Below the pieces are notes generated by a model. That model did no database searches, was not told the DNA's origin, and saw nothing but the letters and a program-made list of their open reading frames with translations. Below, piece after piece: positions 26,359 through 34,985 of a stretch of 64,000 nt of DNA (position 1 is its first letter; every line of letters starts with the position of its first letter). Source of the DNA: CBDAQA01 sp965247815. Its GTDB lineage: Bacteria > Planctomycetota > Phycisphaerae > Tepidisphaerales > Tepidisphaeraceae. A program made the position numbers and the translations under genes. The DNA lies in the NCBI GenBank assembly GCA_965247815.1, contig CBDFHW010000012.1:1-64000 (forward strand). Reading direction: 5' to 3'.

Positions 26359-26868
26359 ATGTACGGACATCAGATTACTATTCGAAAGAAGAAACTTGCT
26401 CGTCTTAAGTTTGCTACCTACGAGGACTACATGATGAGCGACTTGTGGCAAAAGAGGAAAAAAGCATACGAAGCCAGGGTTCCAAAGATCTGTGTATATT
26501 GCGGTTCAAGTGCATCTGTTGAATTACATCATAAGATGTATGACCGACTTGGCGCAGAAACCGACAATGATCTTGCTTGGTTCTGCTATGAACATCATGT
26601 GGTGGCGACTCAATCAGAAGCTATGCCGAAACCTGTCACTCCAATGCAATCTACTTTATTGGCGCAATTACGATGTCCACATGATATCTCGGAGTGGACC
26701 AGTTGGGATGCGTCCAAATGGATTGATAAGAAGCTACATCCAGCTACGAAGCATTGGTGGGAGAAGAAAACGAAGTTTCAAGCACCTGTGGAAAATTACA
26801 CTACCGACCTACTCCAGAAGATTGTGAATAGCACGGACAAGGAATGGGAAGAACAAGACATTCGGTAA
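26359..26868 (+). CDS. HNH-type endonuclease-like protein
   Basis: Protein of 169 residues. CVYCG near residue 49, VELHHKMYDRLGAE, and CYEHH near residue 77 match an HNH nuclease with a zinc ribbon, in which the histidine pair serves metal binding and catalysis. The second half is helical and unassigned. AAGGAG precedes the ATG by about nine bases. It stands alone between two long gaps. A nicking or restriction role is inferred. Confidence 0.72.
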   Translation: MYGHQITIRKKKLARLKFATYEDYMMSDLWQKRKKAYEARVPKICVYCGSSASVELHHKMYDRLGAETDNDLAWFCYEHHVVATQSEAMPKPVTPMQSTLLAQLRCPHDISEWTSWDASKWIDKKLHPATKHWWEKKTKFQAPVENYTTDLLQKIVNSTDKEWEEQDIR

Positions 26869-27024
26869 TCTTGTTAGCTTGCAACAATGAGTGACTCATT
26901 TAAGTCAACGGTTCCCATCACATGCTGTTCGAGGGTTGAGTTTTAAGCAGCCAAATATGACCGCTTTATCACCCGCCGCCTCATTCACACAATTAAGTTC
27001 ATCGACCTTGCTTCAGCCTAATTA

Positions 27025-27156
27025 GGAGGTACTCTCCAGCCCGCTTGGAAGGAGGTTATTAGCCGCCCAACGGAGTGGGATGACGGCCTCCTTTCGTGAG
27101 AGGCATCGGCTCAATGTGTACCGCGCGTCGTGGCGTTTGAGAGCCGATGTCTTTTT
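27025..27156 (+). ncRNA. Structured leader with intrinsic terminator before nadD
   Basis: Nested stems are visible: AAGGAGG (27049-27055) with CCTCCTT (27087-27093), CCG (27063-27065) with CGG (27084-27086), and CCCA (27066-27069) with TGGG (27076-27079) around a 6-base loop. Next comes a terminator: CATCGGCTC (27104-27112) pairs with GAGCCGATG (27141-27149), followed by TCTTTTT. NadD starts 24 bases later. A folded domain plus a terminator before a biosynthetic gene is the layout of a riboswitch or attenuator. It could instead be an independent small RNA. I do not recognise a known class. Confidence 0.55.
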
Positions 27157-27179
27157 ATTAATTATCCGACGAGAACAAC

Positions 27180-27824
27180 ATGGCTACTCTTTTATTCGGT
27201 GGCGCGTTCAACCCATTGACTCACGGCCATCTACTAACTGCCCGCGAGGCTATGGAGCGTGAAGGCTTCCGCAAGGTTATCTTCATCCCGACTGGTCGCA
27301 CACAACTTAAAGATGACCTTGCTCCATTCGAGCATCGACTGGCTATGTTGAAGCTCGCTATCGAAGGGCAAGATGGGTTCGAAGTCTCTGATTGGGAAGG
27401 TGAGCAAGCCAAGCTGGGCAAGAAGAGCTACAGCATCGACACCTTCCGGCATATGCGGACTGTGGTCGACGATGAACTATCGTGGCTGATCGGCAGCGAC
27501 AATCTCGACGGCCTGGTTAAATGGAACAACTTCGAGGCAGTTAAGGAAGAGATCAGGTTCATTATTCTTCGGAGGCCCGGCTCTACGAGGACTCTACAAC
27601 AGTTGCGCTCCTTCACTTCGAGGCTGGGTATAACCGGCAAAGTTATCCAGGCGGCGATGCTGGATATCAGTAGTACAAATGTTAGACGACGAATTAGACA
27701 ACAGTTAAGCGTTCGATATCTGGTTCCAAAAGAGGTTGAGGATTACATCCATGCCAACGGATTGTATGGAGCCGAAGGTTGCGACGAGTATTCCGCCTTG
27801 GGCGCGCAGGCACGGACTGCATGA
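27180..27824 (+). CDS. nadD: Nicotinate-nucleotide adenylyltransferase-like protein
   Basis: Nucleotidyltransferase of 214 residues joining ATP to nicotinate (or nicotinamide) mononucleotide in NAD synthesis. The N-terminus has FGGAFNPLTHGHL, the G-x-F-x-P-x-H-x-G-H type ATP-binding motif. SWLIGSDNLDGLVKWNN is the family's G-x-D region, and ISSTNVRRRI is the C-terminal ISST-x-(I/V)-R motif. Length is normal for NadD. It lies inside the mobile element behind a structured leader, so it is probably an extra copy acquired with the island. A role in restoring NAD during conflict is possible but inferred. Confidence 0.83.
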   Translation: MATLLFGGAFNPLTHGHLLTAREAMEREGFRKVIFIPTGRTQLKDDLAPFEHRLAMLKLAIEGQDGFEVSDWEGEQAKLGKKSYSIDTFRHMRTVVDDELSWLIGSDNLDGLVKWNNFEAVKEEIRFIILRRPGSTRTLQQLRSFTSRLGITGKVIQAAMLDISSTNVRRRIRQQLSVRYLVPKEVEDYIHANGLYGAEGCDEYSALGAQARTA

Positions 27825-27917
27825 GCCGTCAGAATATCGACCGTGATCGGCACGCACTATTACTTCCGACCGCCTACGCTCGATGCAGACGCATTTGCCT
27901 CGGTCTGTAGGGATTTG

Positions 27918-28682
27918 TCATTGCTGGGCGTTTTTGTATCTCTGCTTTCTCGCGTCCCGGTTACGAAGATCGACCTCGACAAATTCTGGTGACGATGTGT
28001 CAAAGGGATCATTTGGCTGCGGCGGCGCGATGAATACGAGAGCCTGAATAGATTTGTATATGACAAAATAAAACATGTTCATATCCGGTTTATCCGGCTG
28101 ATAAGCTCGTTTGCCAACGAACACAGAGTCGCCTTCGCCGAAAGTGTTGAATTCAGGCTTTAACTGTGCAAGTAAAGATTGAGTATCAATTTCGTAGGTC
28201 ATGCGAGGATCGCAACGCACCGTAACATGATAGGTCGCTGGCACCGGCTTGCCGTGGATATGGAAGAAAAGTCCACGAGCAATCTTTCCAAAGATGGCGT
28301 CAACCCGTTGACGATTAAAGCGAAAGGAAGGTTGATCACCGACGTAAAGTCCTGTTGCGGTGGTCATCGGAACCATTTGCAAACTACCGAAGATGTCATT
28401 CGACAACGCATTGTCCTTGCTTACATGATTTTTGATTGATCCCTTTATCATCTGCTCCAAGAGAGGATGCGACCCATCCTTCGCCCACATAGCCATAATA
28501 CTGCGGAAGTATCCATCGTGCAGAGACCAGTACCTATTGCACCTACCGCAGCATCGCACCGTTACCATGCGGTTGGGGAGGGGCGTGCCGTCCCACAAAC
28601 ACTGCGGCACGGGATGATCCATATCCCAGTCAGTCGTGATTCTCCCACAATAGGCGCACAGTTTAAAATGTTTTTTAGGCAT
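27918..28682 (-). CDS. HNH-like zinc protein
   Basis: Protein of 254 residues. CAYCG near residue 9, then DMDHPVPQCLW and VRCCGRCNRYWS, give a pair of CxxC zinc knuckles around a D-H, as in HNH endonucleases. The C-terminal two thirds is beta-rich and unassigned. The start at 28682 (MPKKHFKLC) is chosen because the zinc domain begins there. It ends a leftward series 27918-30924 that starts with two related proteins of unknown function and may act with them. Confidence 0.62.
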   Translation of the reverse strand: MPKKHFKLCAYCGRITTDWDMDHPVPQCLWDGTPLPNRMVTVRCCGRCNRYWSLHDGYFRSIMAMWAKDGSHPLLEQMIKGSIKNHVSKDNALSNDIFGSLQMVPMTTATGLYVGDQPSFRFNRQRVDAIFGKIARGLFFHIHGKPVPATYHVTVRCDPRMTYEIDTQSLLAQLKPEFNTFGEGDSVFVGKRAYQPDKPDMNMFYFVIYKSIQALVFIAPPQPNDPFDTSSPEFVEVDLRNRDARKQRYKNAQQ

Positions 28683-28701
28683 GGGCAGGTCACCGGTTAG
28701 T

Positions 28702-29637
28702 TCAGTTAGTGCCGCAATGATGAAGGATCGTTGCTGGATCGACATTACATAACTGTGCAATTTCGAGGACAGTCTTTGTGAACGCCGCCATAACCGGAAC
28801 ATGACTCACGGCCATCGAAGCATAAGCTCTAATCTTGGACGGCTTCGGCTCTGATGCCTTTGCTTCTTCAGCCAAGTTATCCAGTGCTTCATCTGCATGT
28901 TGCTTTGCCTCTGCGGGAACGTCGGCAAGCTGGCCGCGTGCAAGGGCTAACAATGCGTTGATCGTGGTGATCGTATCGGAGCGGGACCGCGTGACTGTTT
29001 GAACGCTGTTAACACTGCGGTTCTGGACCGCGCCGACTGTCGAGTCGTTGATGTTGAAAATATCACCCATATGAATGTTCGCCTTTACCTGTCCGGCTTC
29101 TGCGGTACTGATCTCTTCAACTTGTGCAATTCCGGCGCGCGTCAATACGAATAAATCTTCCCAGGCATCATGCAGACGCCCCTTTGGTTCAACATATCCA
29201 TCTGTGACCAGCCCCACGACCTCACGTTTAACATCTGCTTCTTCCATGACAAGTCGGCGCGCCAAATGAAGAGTTCCAAAGAGATTATCGTGCTTTCCGA
29301 CAACAACCGAATAAGCAGTCAAAAGCAAAAGATGCTTGAGGTCGAGTCCAAAACGTTTGCGCGCGGCAAGGAATGCCGCGTTGTTTAAGGTTACTTTTGC
29401 TGACCGATTTCCGTCGAAAATCTCAAGATCTATCAAGCCGCAGCCAGCCAAAGCACGCAAATCAGAGAGTTCGCCGGGTGTGAAAAAATGGTGTGAGAAA
29501 TGTATACCAGTTTTGTCCTCGCCATAGGCACAACTCCAATAGAACTCAACACCCACCGCGCGGCTGGCTTGCACCAAACCATACAGTATGACCTTCTGAA
29601 TTGGCCGGAGATCTGTAAAAATGGCCATGTGGCTCAC
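28702..29637 (-). CDS. Winged-helix-like protein with shared tail domain (copy B)
   Basis: Protein of 311 residues. The N-terminal 185 residues look like one or two winged-helix units. From about residue 190 the tail carries GDIFNINDSTVGAVQ and SVNSVQTV, then a helical stretch and a hydrophobic helix near the end. The same tail occurs in the adjacent upstream gene (GDTYNIHHSTVGGIQ, TVNSSQVV). A GTG start at 29637 directly abuts the upstream stop; ATG at 29628 is an alternative. The beta-like N/S/V/Q repeat suggests an oligomerisation or sensing module. The family is not recognised. Confidence 0.68.
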   Translation of the reverse strand: MSHMAIFTDLRPIQKVILYGLVQASRAVGVEFYWSCAYGEDKTGIHFSHHFFTPGELSDLRALAGCGLIDLEIFDGNRSAKVTLNNAAFLAARKRFGLDLKHLLLLTAYSVVVGKHDNLFGTLHLARRLVMEEADVKREVVGLVTDGYVEPKGRLHDAWEDLFVLTRAGIAQVEEISTAEAGQVKANIHMGDIFNINDSTVGAVQNRSVNSVQTVTRSRSDTITTINALLALARGQLADVPAEAKQHADEALDNLAEEAKASEPKPSKIRAYASMAVSHVPVMAAFTKTVLEIAQLCNVDPATILHHCGTN

Positions 29638-30924
29638 TCACTTCGATTTGGGATGAATAATCTGTTCAATCGCCTGTTTCTCTACACCCAGTTTTTCACA
29701 GACGGTCGCCATCGAGGTTTGGAACGAAGCAACGCCCGACGCCAACATCATAGCCATTGCAACATACGTCTTCATCTTTCCCAGATGGGGCTTGCCTGTT
29801 CTGACCTCCTCCTTCGCATGTTCGATCTGCTCTTCGGCCATTTTCCGGGTTGGCTCATCGAGCGATGACAGGTGTGCCTTGCTCTGTTCGAGCAAGTCCA
29901 GCACTTGTTGTAGATCAGATCCGATGGTCTGCGTCACCACTTGTGAACTGTTAACCGTGCCAGACTGGATGCCACCAACCGTCGAATGGTGGATGTTGTA
30001 TGTGTCGCCGCTCTTTGGAACCTCTTCCATAGGATCTTCCTCTTGCTCCTGTTCAGCAGCCAGGGCGGCTCCTTCCGGCGTCAACTTAAACAACCCGCCG
30101 TATTCCCCGTGTGTGTTAAGGAACCTCGCATATCCCTTGTTCGCGATTTGTTTCATTGCGCCAGAGATCGCATCAAGGGTCCAACGGTTCAAATTCTTCG
30201 CAACGCCGTCAGCCAAAAATTGCTGATTGATGTCGCCGCCCGCTTCGGCATATGCGGAGCAGAGGATGATATGCTCATCTGTACTTAATTGGTTCAACAC
30301 TTTGCCTCGCCCAAACTGGCGTAAATTTGCGAGGTGTGACTTGTTCGATGCCCGAATTCGTCCAGCGTTGGCCTCTCGCTCGATTTCCACCCATCCACGC
30401 TCTTCCAAAAAATTAACATCAGCAGTTTTGGCTGCGAAGAATTCGACAACATTGACGAACCCAATCCTCTCGTCGGCGATCATCCACAGCAATTTGATGC
30501 CCTGGGCATCGCACTTTCTGGTGCCGTTTACGATGTTGTTGATCAATCCCTGATGGATAAGTGTCAGGTTCCGATACGATTTGATTGACTGCATCGCTTT
30601 CCTTTCGATGTGTTGCCACGCTGGATCTGACCTGTAGGCCGTATCTTTGGCAATGATCTCTTCGGCGAACCTGACGCCAGCCGTGGTTAGTCCAGTTGTC
30701 TCGGTCCCATCCTTCATGTTGCCCCAAACCACTCGATTGGTCTTGGCCGCATGTCGCACGAGAAGAACAAACTCGGCATTGTTCACGCCGAGAGCCGCAA
30801 TGATCGGCGCGGCGTCCACAACCCGGCCAATGACCCCATTCGATGCCTCGTAAATCTTCGCGAGGAACTGGATGTACTGCTCGCTGATTTCTTTGTCAGA
30901 TTTGCCCGCAAATGGCTGGCTCAT
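29638..30924 (-). CDS. Winged-helix-like protein with shared tail domain (copy A)
   Basis: Protein of 428 residues starting MSQPFAGKSD. The long N-terminal part is helical and winged-helix-like (LTTAGVRFAEEII; LFKLTPEGAALAAEQE). An acidic linker (EQEQEEDPMEE) leads to the tail from about residue 306 (GDTYNIHHSTVGGIQSG), which matches the next gene. A hydrophobic helix (TYVAMAMMLASGVASF) lies near the end. The two genes are adjacent with no gap and probably make a hetero-oligomer. They sit between an HNH protein and a restriction-modification pair. An immune role is inferred from place only. Confidence 0.68.
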   Translation of the reverse strand: MSQPFAGKSDKEISEQYIQFLAKIYEASNGVIGRVVDAAPIIAALGVNNAEFVLLVRHAAKTNRVVWGNMKDGTETTGLTTAGVRFAEEIIAKDTAYRSDPAWQHIERKAMQSIKSYRNLTLIHQGLINNIVNGTRKCDAQGIKLLWMIADERIGFVNVVEFFAAKTADVNFLEERGWVEIEREANAGRIRASNKSHLANLRQFGRGKVLNQLSTDEHIILCSAYAEAGGDINQQFLADGVAKNLNRWTLDAISGAMKQIANKGYARFLNTHGEYGGLFKLTPEGAALAAEQEQEEDPMEEVPKSGDTYNIHHSTVGGIQSGTVNSSQVVTQTIGSDLQQVLDLLEQSKAHLSSLDEPTRKMAEEQIEHAKEEVRTGKPHLGKMKTYVAMAMMLASGVASFQTSMATVCEKLGVEKQAIEQIIHPKSK

Positions 30925-31061
30925 GGTCGCGATAGCGTACCGAACAAAAACAAAACCTGCAAAACTGGTCCAAACCGGCAACGTTGATCTTTTCCGATGC
31001 CCAGACACAATGCTGGGCGAGAAATCCTTGAAGAGATTGTTCGTTCAGATCAGGGCACCGA

Positions 31062-31928
31062 ATGTTGGTTCGACAACGCAAACAGCCAGACGAAATTGAT
31101 CCTACTGTCGTTGGCAGAGTCACAGACGACGTGATTGCTGCTCTCCAAGGCATCATCACCGCCAGTGGCAAATTTATCGTCAATCCCACGCTTTGGTATG
31201 GCCGCAATCGGCAGGGTAAGGTGACCGTTCAGGTCGTGAACTCGGCCACGTTTCTGTCCAAAACTTTTCAGAATTTCATCCAAGTGCAGCGTGGATGGGA
31301 AAAAGAGAAGGTTCTATCTGGGCAGCGTATCGACGCCTATATCGAACTTCCATCCGAGCCAGGCTTCAATCTGGACAAGGCCCAGATGGGTCGTTTCCTT
31401 GATCAATACACGACAGCACATCCAGAGGCGAGCGTTGACGCGATCTTTTTCCGGTACGGTAAGCGAAGCTGCTTCAATCTGTCAGGCTTGGACCAATCGT
31501 TCCACGGGTATTTTGCCCAAGCTTCAGTAACGACGAAGGTTCGTGTCGGCTTGGAATTCGAAACGGGCAATATCGCCAGTTCATTTCGTTCGTTGAACAA
31601 ATTGAACTTTCTGTTTCGTAAGGGCGAGATCGACGCAGGGGTGTTCATTACATCGGTGGACAAGGCAACTACGGCCACCAAGATTTGGCCGGTGTCCAAT
31701 CGCAATGGCAGTTTTGAAGAACTTGAGAACCGCAACTACCATGAAACGATCACGTTTCCGATCTGGGAGTTCTCGTTTGCGCCAGACGGTCTGGACATAG
31801 CTGCACCATACCTGGGTGCAAACGGCAGCACTTTTGTGCCTGCGAACACTGGCCGCACGGTGACAATCGGCGGGCTCCCGTATGAAGAGTGGACTGGCGA
31901 TGGCAAGGAACTGCTGAAACTGGGTTAA
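31062..31928 (+). CDS. BglII/BstYI-like type II restriction endonuclease
   Basis: Protein of 288 residues. VRVGLEFETGNIASSF, then NFLFRKGEIDAGVFIT, fits the catalytic core of BglII-type enzymes (E-x-E in the sheet, followed by a conserved D). It cuts double-stranded DNA at a short palindrome in that family. The partner methyltransferase gene faces it, and the two stop codons are directly adjacent (31926-31928 and 31929-31931). The tight pairing supports a type II restriction-modification system. The recognition sequence cannot be read from the protein. Confidence 0.72.
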   Translation: MLVRQRKQPDEIDPTVVGRVTDDVIAALQGIITASGKFIVNPTLWYGRNRQGKVTVQVVNSATFLSKTFQNFIQVQRGWEKEKVLSGQRIDAYIELPSEPGFNLDKAQMGRFLDQYTTAHPEASVDAIFFRYGKRSCFNLSGLDQSFHGYFAQASVTTKVRVGLEFETGNIASSFRSLNKLNFLFRKGEIDAGVFITSVDKATTATKIWPVSNRNGSFEELENRNYHETITFPIWEFSFAPDGLDIAAPYLGANGSTFVPANTGRTVTIGGLPYEEWTGDGKELLKLG

Positions 31929-32888
31929 TCAGACCTCAACTTTTGCTTTGCGTTTTTTGTTGTCGGTGTGGGTTTTCTTTTGCCCTGCACCAGCAGTTCG
32001 GCGGTCCTCAACGAAGTCATCGTATTCGTGGTGGTGAAGGTCGCCTCCCTCCAGCCGCTCAATGATTACGTCGCAGTTTTCAAGCTCCATGCCGATCCAG
32101 TGCCGGTGCGTATGTTCACAGACATCGAATGTCGTGCCAGCACCGCCGAATGGGTCCAGTACCACGTCGCCTTCATTGGTCGAGATCTGAAGCACTCGGT
32201 TCAGCAATTTTGTGGATAGCTGATTGGCTTTCCGTTTTTTGCTTTTGAATTTCCAGTGGCGCACCGGTGGGATGTCATCCCAAACGTCGGCAAGGTTGAC
32301 ACCTTTCGGGTTCATGGCATCCCGGTGACCGCCGTAATCCTTGACCTCACCGCCGCAGTGACGGCATAGCTTGATCGGCGTGCGCACGTTTTTGAACGTT
32401 TTCGGCCTTGGCCCTTTGACGTAATACAGCAGACTGTAGTGGCTGGGATACAACCGCCCTTGGATCGGCAGGGACAGTTTGATGTCTACGGCGATCCAGT
32501 GTTTGAATGTCATGCCGATGTCATTCAAATGCGCGCCGAGAAGAATGTTCCATTTTGGCAGATTATACAAAAAGAATGATCCGCCCGGCTTCAGCGTTCG
32601 GGCACATTCATTGATCCATGCCTTGCACCACTCGACGTATTCGAGTTCTGGGCGGCGGTCATCGACTTTGGTGCCCGAGCCGTAAGTTTTTCCAATATTG
32701 AATGGCGGATCAGCAAAAACGGTGTTGATGCTTTCATCTGCGATGGTGGGCAGAACTTCGAGACAGTCACCGTCGAACAAAACCCCCATCGTCGTCGTCA
32801 GTATTGCGGACGGCATGGCTTTGGGCTTAAAAATGCCGTTGGGGTTCCAAGGTTGTCCGAACTTCAGTTGCGGCTGCATCACGTCCAT
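31929..32888 (-). CDS. DNA methyltransferase of the type II pair (beta-type order)
   Basis: Protein of about 319 residues. Catalytic motif IV is DPPFN in VFADPPFNIGKTYG. The cofactor motif I, LDPFGGAGTT, comes near the C-terminus, so the motif order is that of beta-class N6-adenine or N4-cytosine methyltransferases. A CRHCG with a nearby C gives a possible zinc site in the target-recognition region. The open frame extends to 32951; ATG at 32888 is the likely start. It would protect host DNA from the facing endonuclease. Confidence 0.85.
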   Translation of the reverse strand: MDVMQPQLKFGQPWNPNGIFKPKAMPSAILTTTMGVLFDGDCLEVLPTIADESINTVFADPPFNIGKTYGSGTKVDDRRPELEYVEWCKAWINECARTLKPGGSFFLYNLPKWNILLGAHLNDIGMTFKHWIAVDIKLSLPIQGRLYPSHYSLLYYVKGPRPKTFKNVRTPIKLCRHCGGEVKDYGGHRDAMNPKGVNLADVWDDIPPVRHWKFKSKKRKANQLSTKLLNRVLQISTNEGDVVLDPFGGAGTTFDVCEHTHRHWIGMELENCDVIIERLEGGDLHHHEYDDFVEDRRTAGAGQKKTHTDNKKRKAKVEV

Positions 32889-33023
32889 TCTACGACTCGT
32901 TGCCGTTATTGCCCAAAATATCGTGCGCGTAATATACACACGATACGACATGGGACGGGAGCGAGATCCGGCGTGATTGTCAAGGGAAACGAGCGGCCAA
33001 AATGTTCCGTGGGATCGAGCCCG

Positions 33024-33475
33024 TCATTTGAAAGTATCATTCAGAACAGCCGACAGTGGTACCTCGCCACGCTGCAACTGCTAATCCACCACCAAGCCCG
33101 CCGCATCCACATACTTCTGATCCGGCTTCGGCGGCGGTCCATCCGCAGGCACATCCTTGTAAACGCAGTCCACCGCAACAATGTGCGACTCGTTCGCTCA
33201 ATCAACCGGTGTGCCCTTGGACCATTCCTCGCCTGCTTCTTCGTGATCGCAGCGTTCAGTCTGTCGGCATAGTCAGCATTCCGAGTTTTGCCCTTACGGG
33301 AGAGTAGGATCGCGGTGTCCCAAACAGAGTGCAGATTGGTCGCTCTTTGCCGCGCCAGAAAGAAAACCAGCCGTTTATTCCCGCCCTTATCGCCGTTCCG
33401 GTCGGCACTGATGAACCACCGCAGATCAAAATTGCTCGTGTGGATGACGAAGGGCCTGACGCCGAATATCGGTGT
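33024..33475 (-). pseudogene. S1/P1 nuclease family pseudogene
   Basis: Minus-strand translation shows SADRNGDKGGNKRLVFF and then NLHSVWDTAILL, the zinc nuclease signature of the S1/P1 family, followed by DYADRLNAAIT. A frameshift near 33220 is then needed to continue as EEWSKGTPVD, stop, ANESHIVAVDCVY, and further to LVVD, stop, QLQRGEVPLSAVLND before the final stop at 33024. One frameshift and two in-frame stops show a dead gene. The N-terminal part is not preserved. Confidence 0.7.
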
Positions 33476-33628
33476 GCATGTGAACTGGCGGTCTTGGTCG
33501 GCATTGACCTTATGGAGTGATATGCCTGAAGCATGCGCGGACGAGACTTACAGAGCAAAGCAGTATGGTGAAGGAATTCTTTGAATTTCTTCGAAAAGAT
33601 GGATAACATCATTTAACAGAGGTCCGAA

Positions 33629-34171
33629 ATGTCATTTCGATTTGATATATCCAAGGTGACGCAAGCAGCAGCGTTGTTGCTTGCCCGTGAACCAAACTAC
33701 AGAACTGAATATTTGCGGCTACTGAAACTTCTTTATATTGCAGATCGGGAGAGTCTTAAGGAAACTTATCGGCCCATTACCGGTGATGAGGTAGTCGCGA
33801 TGAAACTCGGTCCCGTTCTCGATGGGACGTATAATCTGTTGAAGCCAGCCGGCACCGATACTCGTTGGAAGTCTTTCATCAAGACGGACGGATATTTTGT
33901 ACAGTTGTCCGCTGATCCAGGGAGGGGCCAGCTTGCAGTATACGAGAGAGAAAAGCTTGCTAATGTCTCCTTCCGGTACAAGAACCATTCTTGGACACAA
34001 ATGAGCGATGTGACACATGACTTCCCTGAGTGGAGAGATCCCGGGAATTCTATGTATAGCATTCCGCTTTCAGCAATACTCAAAGAAATCGGACTTACTG
34101 TGGACGAGATTGCGGATATTGAGCGGGATAAGCTCAGTGAGAAGTATGAGGATCACGTCTTTGGGGTATAA
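33629..34171 (+). CDS. Panacea-type antitoxin (PanA-like), system 1
   Basis: Protein of 180 residues beginning MSFRFDISKVTQAAALLLAR. The pattern YLRLLKLLYIADRESLK, then VVAMKLGPVLDGTYNLL, is that of the DUF4065/SocA-like Panacea domain. In panAT systems this domain neutralises a varied set of toxins. AGAGG precedes the ATG. The next gene begins two bases after its stop, the usual antitoxin-first order. Confidence 0.8.
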   Translation: MSFRFDISKVTQAAALLLAREPNYRTEYLRLLKLLYIADRESLKETYRPITGDEVVAMKLGPVLDGTYNLLKPAGTDTRWKSFIKTDGYFVQLSADPGRGQLAVYEREKLANVSFRYKNHSWTQMSDVTHDFPEWRDPGNSMYSIPLSAILKEIGLTVDEIADIERDKLSEKYEDHVFGV

Positions 34172-34173
34172 CT

Positions 34174-34605
34174 TTGTTTAATCCCGGATACGCATACATT
34201 ACGAAGCAAGATAACAGAAATGTCGATATTGGACATCTTTGTATAGTGATTTGCCGTCCGTTCCTTGATGGCAACAACAATCTTTTCACTTTAATAACGA
34301 AGACGAGCAAATGGAAAAGCACAAAGGACCAGTCTTGCATTCTTGAGCGGGCGGAACACCCATACTTGACAGAACGGTCCATTATTTTTTATCGAGACAC
34401 CTATCCCTGCGCCATCTCGATGCTGGAGCAAGGCAGAAATAGTTCGCTGATAGATCGTCGAGATGACGTTAACACAGATTTGTTGCAGCGAATTCTCGAA
34501 GGCGCAATCAAATCCAAATTAATGAAGCCAGACTACAAAGATATTTTGGTGAGGCAGCAACTTGTAAGTCCAGAGTTTCTTGCTGCCAATCCGTACGAAC
34601 CTTAA
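34174..34605 (+). CDS. Putative toxin partner of PanA system 1
   Basis: Protein of 143 residues starting with TTG two bases after the antitoxin stop. NVDIGHLCIVICRPF, LFTLITKTSKWK and HPYLTERSIIFY look like the strands of a small beta-barrel of the PemK/MazF kind, but the similarity is weak. Its place directly after a Panacea antitoxin is the main evidence for toxin function. Confidence 0.55.
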   Translation: MFNPGYAYITKQDNRNVDIGHLCIVICRPFLDGNNNLFTLITKTSKWKSTKDQSCILERAEHPYLTERSIIFYRDTYPCAISMLEQGRNSSLIDRRDDVNTDLLQRILEGAIKSKLMKPDYKDILVRQQLVSPEFLAANPYEP

Positions 34606-34671
34606 GTTTTGCCGTGTACCAAACCAGTTCAAAAGACCAGCATCGATCTGATGGACTGATATAATCCAATC

Positions 34672-34890
34672 ATGTGTGGACGATACCGATCGAGCAGAGC
34701 AGATCGCCTGGCGGCAGCACTCGACGCGCCGTACGAAGAGTTTTCCGAAACACGCATCATCCGTGACACACTCAATACGTTGCAGACCGAATACACCCAA
34801 CCGCTGACCGCCGAAGATGCGCTGGCGATCCTGCTGAACATGGGCAACCTGTTTTCAGTTCTGCGATCTACACCGACCAGAGACCTTTGA
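34672..34890 (+). CDS. Small protein with a SRAP-like N-terminus (stub)
   Basis: Protein of 72 residues. It begins MCGRYRSSRADRLAAAL, which matches the start of SRAP (HMCES/YedK) DNA-crosslink proteins including catalytic Cys2. The rest (TRIIRDTLNTLQTEYTQPLT...) does not continue that fold, and full SRAP proteins are about 200 residues. It may be a gene remnant joined to another small coding sequence, or an unrelated small gene starting by chance with MCGRY. Confidence 0.4.
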   Translation: MCGRYRSSRADRLAAALDAPYEEFSETRIIRDTLNTLQTEYTQPLTAEDALAILLNMGNLFSVLRSTPTRDL

Positions 34891-34985
34891 TTTACGACCG
34901 CCAACGTGCGCTCAAGAATAAAAAAATCATGCAATCCACTCCTTTAATCGCTCGGCCCCGCGCCTAACCGAGAAGGAGTTTAACG

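Noticed and set aside
31929..32888. The methyltransferase as the missing DISARM methylase
   Set aside because: It lies in the other island 23 kb away and faces its own restriction enzyme with abutting stops, so it belongs to that pair.
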